The translations under genes and the position numbers were made by a program. From Pholiota molesta (taxonomy: Eukaryota > Basidiomycota > Agaricomycetes > Agaricales > Strophariaceae), in contig JACGCK010000019.1 in assembly GCA_014925825.1 (NCBI GenBank), positions 1 to 64,000 on the forward strand: 64,000 nucleotides of DNA, in the 5' to 3' direction. Shown here piece after piece: positions 61,189 to 64,000 of this stretch (position 1 is its first letter; the number at the start of each line of letters is the position of its first letter). The notes under the pieces are model-generated. The model did not search any database and had not been told where the DNA came from. It saw only the letters and a program-made list of their open reading frames with translations.

Positions 61189-62982
61189 ATGTCGACCTTA
61201 GACTACAGAAGAGGTGCAATGCGCCCGATCACGAACCTTGAACTACTCCATGCATCTATCTCCGACCATGTGTTCAATCGAATGCCCATACGACTCTTAA
61301 AATACTCGAAGGATTCCGGGCTGGAACTTGCGGATAGAATGAAAGTCCGGGAGCTCATTACCGATGAAATGCGAAACGTCACCGAGGAGCAAGTACTGGA
61401 GCTGGTCACAAAACATCAGAGAGACGAATTGAAGAAAAATGTGGACGATCTGAAGGCTAAACTCGCCGCTATCCACTCACCTTTTTCTAATAGCGAGGGC
61501 CCTGAGCTTCGAAGAAAAATCGAGGAAGTGCAGCGCGACATGAACTCTCTCGACAGGGGCAGCCAATTACCATTGGGCTGGTATGGTACTCAGGCGCTGA
61601 AAAACGGAAGGAAAGGCGCGTTTGCGGAGTTATCGCAACGATATGCAGGCTTTGCTATTCTGTCCCACACGTGGCTGTTACCGAGCACTAACGAGACAGA
61701 AGTGATGTACGACGATCGACTGGACGGGACAACATGGAAGGAAATTCAAGACGCTAACGGACAAGGGTATCAGAAACTATTTCACTTCTGCGAGACCGCG
61801 GCGAAGGAGCACAACATCTCTTTCTTCTGGATGGATACCGTATGTATCGACAAGAAAAATACTTCCGAGCTTTCGGAGTCCATCCGTTCAATGTACCGGT
61901 GGTACGCCGAGTCGTCTCTCTGCATCGCGTATCTCGGCAATACAACTTCCCTTCAAGATTTGGCCGCTGATCCTTGGTTTGAACGTGGCTGGACGCTCCA
62001 AGAGCTTTTAGCGCCCAAGCGCGTCAAATTCTACACCAAAGACTGGAAACCATTGACGCACCATCACAACGACAAGTCCATGGAAGCGGAGCATTGCTGT
62101 AAAATCCTCACAACTATTTCGCGACCCACAGGAATTAGCCCTGGCGCTCTACTCTCCTTTGAACCCGGAATCAAAGGCGGCGTCGCATCCAAGATGGTGT
62201 GGGCCGCGACACGAAAGACGACGAGAGGAGAGGACCACGCCTATTCACTTATGGGTATATTCGCGGTCAGCATCTCGAGTGCGTACGGAGAAGGCGCGGA
62301 GCGCGCTTTTTTCCGCTTGGTCGAAGCTATTTTGACGTGTTTCCGCAATGCCTTGGATATCCTCAACTGTGGCGGTAAACCCTTATCTAACACGATCCAC
62401 TCTTCGCGAGTCCTACCCTCCGGTCCGGAGTGTTATCTTAGCCATGATCCAGACATGATGCTGTTCCACATTATTCCCCCAAAACCACTGATCTTGACCC
62501 ATATTGGCCTCAAGGTCAGCTTGCTTTGCGTAGCAGCCGAGATTATGGCACCGGGTTGGGGTCGCACAGAATGGGGAACATTCGACGGAGGGGTAAATTT
62601 TCAATGCAAGCTACCCTACGGGTCGCCGTTACGGTCTTCGCAATTTGGTACACTGTGGCTTCGTGGAAACCATCCGGTGATGCCAGATCAACTTACTTCC
62701 AACAAATTTGTGCTGGGTATTTGGAGCTTCACCGTACAATCCGACCACCGGCTTTCGATCCCTCCGAAGTGCGCGGCTTTCCTCCTTCAAGTTAATCACT
62801 TCGGAAATTCACCACAGACATCGCCACATTTCCAATTTACGTCGCTGTCCTCAAGCCAGATTGGCTCACAATCTAAGGTGAACACCAAAAGGCCCGTTAC
62901 ATTTTCTATGGGTACAGGTGGAATATTTTCCTGCGACGAATTGGAGAGGAATGGGATGAAACTCCTCACTGTATATCTTTAG
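61189..62982 (+). CDS. HET-domain protein 2, 597 aa
   Basis: Paralogue of the HET gene at 49-50.7 kb on the opposite strand. The first ATG in the frame is 61189 (MSTLDYRRGAMRPITNLELL). It has MPIRLLKYSKDSGLELADRM, a charged helical insert (LKKNVDDLKAKLAAIHS, LRRKIEEVQRDMNSL) not seen in HET1, then FAILSHTWLLPSTNETEVMY, YQKLFHFCETAAKEHNISFF, WMDTVCIDKKNTSELSESI, RSMYRWYAESSLCIAYL, WFERGWTLQELLAPKRVKFY and RGEDHAYSLMGIFAVSISSA. The end is LERNGMKLLTVYL, like HET1. All HET blocks are intact in one exon. Probable non-self-recognition or cell-death trigger. No NTPase domain. Confidence 0.88.
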   Translation: MSTLDYRRGAMRPITNLELLHASISDHVFNRMPIRLLKYSKDSGLELADRMKVRELITDEMRNVTEEQVLELVTKHQRDELKKNVDDLKAKLAAIHSPFSNSEGPELRRKIEEVQRDMNSLDRGSQLPLGWYGTQALKNGRKGAFAELSQRYAGFAILSHTWLLPSTNETEVMYDDRLDGTTWKEIQDANGQGYQKLFHFCETAAKEHNISFFWMDTVCIDKKNTSELSESIRSMYRWYAESSLCIAYLGNTTSLQDLAADPWFERGWTLQELLAPKRVKFYTKDWKPLTHHHNDKSMEAEHCCKILTTISRPTGISPGALLSFEPGIKGGVASKMVWAATRKTTRGEDHAYSLMGIFAVSISSAYGEGAERAFFRLVEAILTCFRNALDILNCGGKPLSNTIHSSRVLPSGPECYLSHDPDMMLFHIIPPKPLILTHIGLKVSLLCVAAEIMAPGWGRTEWGTFDGGVNFQCKLPYGSPLRSSQFGTLWLRGNHPVMPDQLTSNKFVLGIWSFTVQSDHRLSIPPKCAAFLLQVNHFGNSPQTSPHFQFTSLSSSQIGSQSKVNTKRPVTFSMGTGGIFSCDELERNGMKLLTVYL

Positions 62983-63296
62983 TGAGATTCAAATGAATGT
63001 ATCTGCATTATAGACTAATGTAACATGATGTACTTATATACAGGACAAAATAATCCTCATCGTGCAAGGTCGTTTAGACCCTTTATCATTAGACACAGAA
63101 GCTAGACCAGTGACCGAAAAGCGAAGCCAGGAAGCCTTTGTCCCGCCAATGAGAGCCAGCGTAAATCGAAGGACACTGCAAAAGCACAGTGCTTAATTAT
63201 CGACAACAATGAAATTGATCTCCCGGTTTGTGTCACTGGAGGTGGCGACATCTAAGTTGAGTGTCAGCTAGAATAAGCGTTGAAACCTCCTCGTTA
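62983..63296. other. Convergent 3' regions, nothing recognised
   Basis: Short spacer between HET2 and the edge gene. Confidence 0.5.
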
Positions 63297-63858
63297 CTAT
63301 CTGACGTCGTCATAAGCTGGCGGCAGATCTTGACCGCCTTTTTCTCTCCGTGTGATCGGCGGTGTCGAGATGGTCAATAGTACATCGGCGTCCACATCGA
63401 CATTGCTTGGCGGCAGGAAAGGGTTTTCATCTGTCGCAACGGCGCTAGGATCGTTCGGAGAGAATGGGGATGCTGAAGCAGAATGAGGAACTACCGGTGA
63501 TACCTGACCGTGGTTGGAACTCGGCGGCGTGGTAGCGCGCCCCGCAGTCGGGTGCAAGACATCGAGTTCATATTGATTAACTGAAGCGGACGCATGGGCG
63601 CCCTCGCGTGCCCGAGCCGGGTGCGCGCGGCCGCTGGAGTGTCGTTTGCTGTATCCGCTCTCACCGGCGAAGTTGCTCGAGTGGCGGGCCTTGGCAGCGT
63701 CGCCTCGTCCTCGAGAGTCAGAGTCCCTGCGGCCGAGTTCCACGTCCTCCGCCATGTACTTGTGTCTCGAGCCGCGTTTCGTGGAGGATTTTGGATGGGC
63801 ATGCCGTGTTCTTTCGCTGGGATGTGATGATATGGTCGGATAAACGTCTGTGCAGAAA
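63297..63858 (-). CDS. 3'-terminal exon of an edge-cut gene with PPAY motif
   Basis: An open frame reads from an acceptor-like site near 63858 (TTTTCTGCACAG) through RGSRHKYMAEDVELGRRDSD, SNFAGESGYSKRHSSGRAHP and PNDPSAVATDENPFLPPS to LPPAYDDVR and the stop at 63297-63299. The AT-rich sequence beyond 63858 looks like an intron, so the 5' part probably lies outside the window. The segment is hydrophilic, Ser/Pro-rich and disordered. PPAY is a PY motif that binds WW domains of Rsp5/Nedd4 ubiquitin ligases, so a cytosolic tail of a membrane or trafficking protein is plausible. If ATG 63755 were the true start it would be a 152-aa protein. Confidence 0.5.
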
Positions 63859-64000
63859 AGACAAAATGGAAACGATTATCATGCGGTTCAAATAGGTAAT
63901 AATAACTAAAGAAAAAAAGGTTAAAAATAGATATAGAACAGATATTTATAACACGGAATGCGCAAGGCTGTGTGTGAGAGGATATTTTATTTTTGAAGAC

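Noticed and set aside
61124..61218. Upstream mini-exon (ATG ending in GTGAGT) for HET2
   Set aside because: Joining it to the CCTTAG acceptor puts the HET frame out of phase, so the ATG at 61189 is preferred.

Overview
This window comes from a basidiomycete fungus, almost certainly an Agaricomycete. Nearly every gene is broken by many short introns (about 45-70 bp, GTRNGT..YAG). The families are typical of mushroom-forming fungi: F-box proteins of the LPIEV..PLVLGAVCKTWR type, HET-domain proteins, MLKL-like N-terminal helical bundles, and 8-cysteine small secreted proteins. The species cannot be named from this sequence. No tRNA, rRNA or CRISPR was seen.

Layout. 0-0.8 kb: three 232-bp tandem repeats. 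1.1-2.2 kb: a frameshifted APH-type kinase. 2.5-15.2 kb: a metabolic group, with an O-methyltransferase, an adenylate-forming enzyme and an amino-acid permease on the minus strand, and a drug:H+ antiporter (MFS) diverging on plus. 16.7-19.1 kb: a seven-TM protein and a small DUF1772 membrane protein. 19.2-22.6 kb: a gene graveyard with an ankyrin remnant, a frameshifted piece of the Brr2 spliceosomal helicase and a decayed PARP-like gene. 23.2-29.5 kb: a TauD-type dioxygenase, an unrecognised gene and a second MFS antiporter, inverted relative to the first. 30.9-41.6 kb: a peroxiredoxin-like protein, two F-box proteins, two paralogous 8-Cys secreted proteins and an EI24/RRT8-like membrane protein.

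42.3-63 kb is the most interesting part. Three intact plus-strand genes follow each other. The first (491 aa) carries Asn/Gly-rich motifs (ISGGEFNVV, GSFNTTNNTT, YNDNS) at its N-terminus, middle and C-terminus. The next two (545 and 276 aa) have MLKL-like four-helix N-terminal domains, a disordered or coiled middle, and a shared C-terminal motif (YSGISFG). In the 545-aa protein this motif runs into a TGNITTTTYNDS tail related to the first gene. The arrangement resembles fungal cell-death effectors fired by short amyloid-forming motifs (HET-s/NWD2 type), but the motif is not one I can name. A 765-bp TIR element with a TA target duplication lies between the two MLKL-like genes. Two HET-domain genes flank a tandem pair of FAD-dependent aromatic monooxygenases and a histone H3 gene, so the right third of the window looks like an allorecognition/cell-death neighbourhood. 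The right edge cuts a gene that ends in a PPAY motif.

Exon boundaries were read by eye from splice consensus and frame continuity. Where I say that exons add up in frame, I counted them. Family calls rest on motifs, not database searches.
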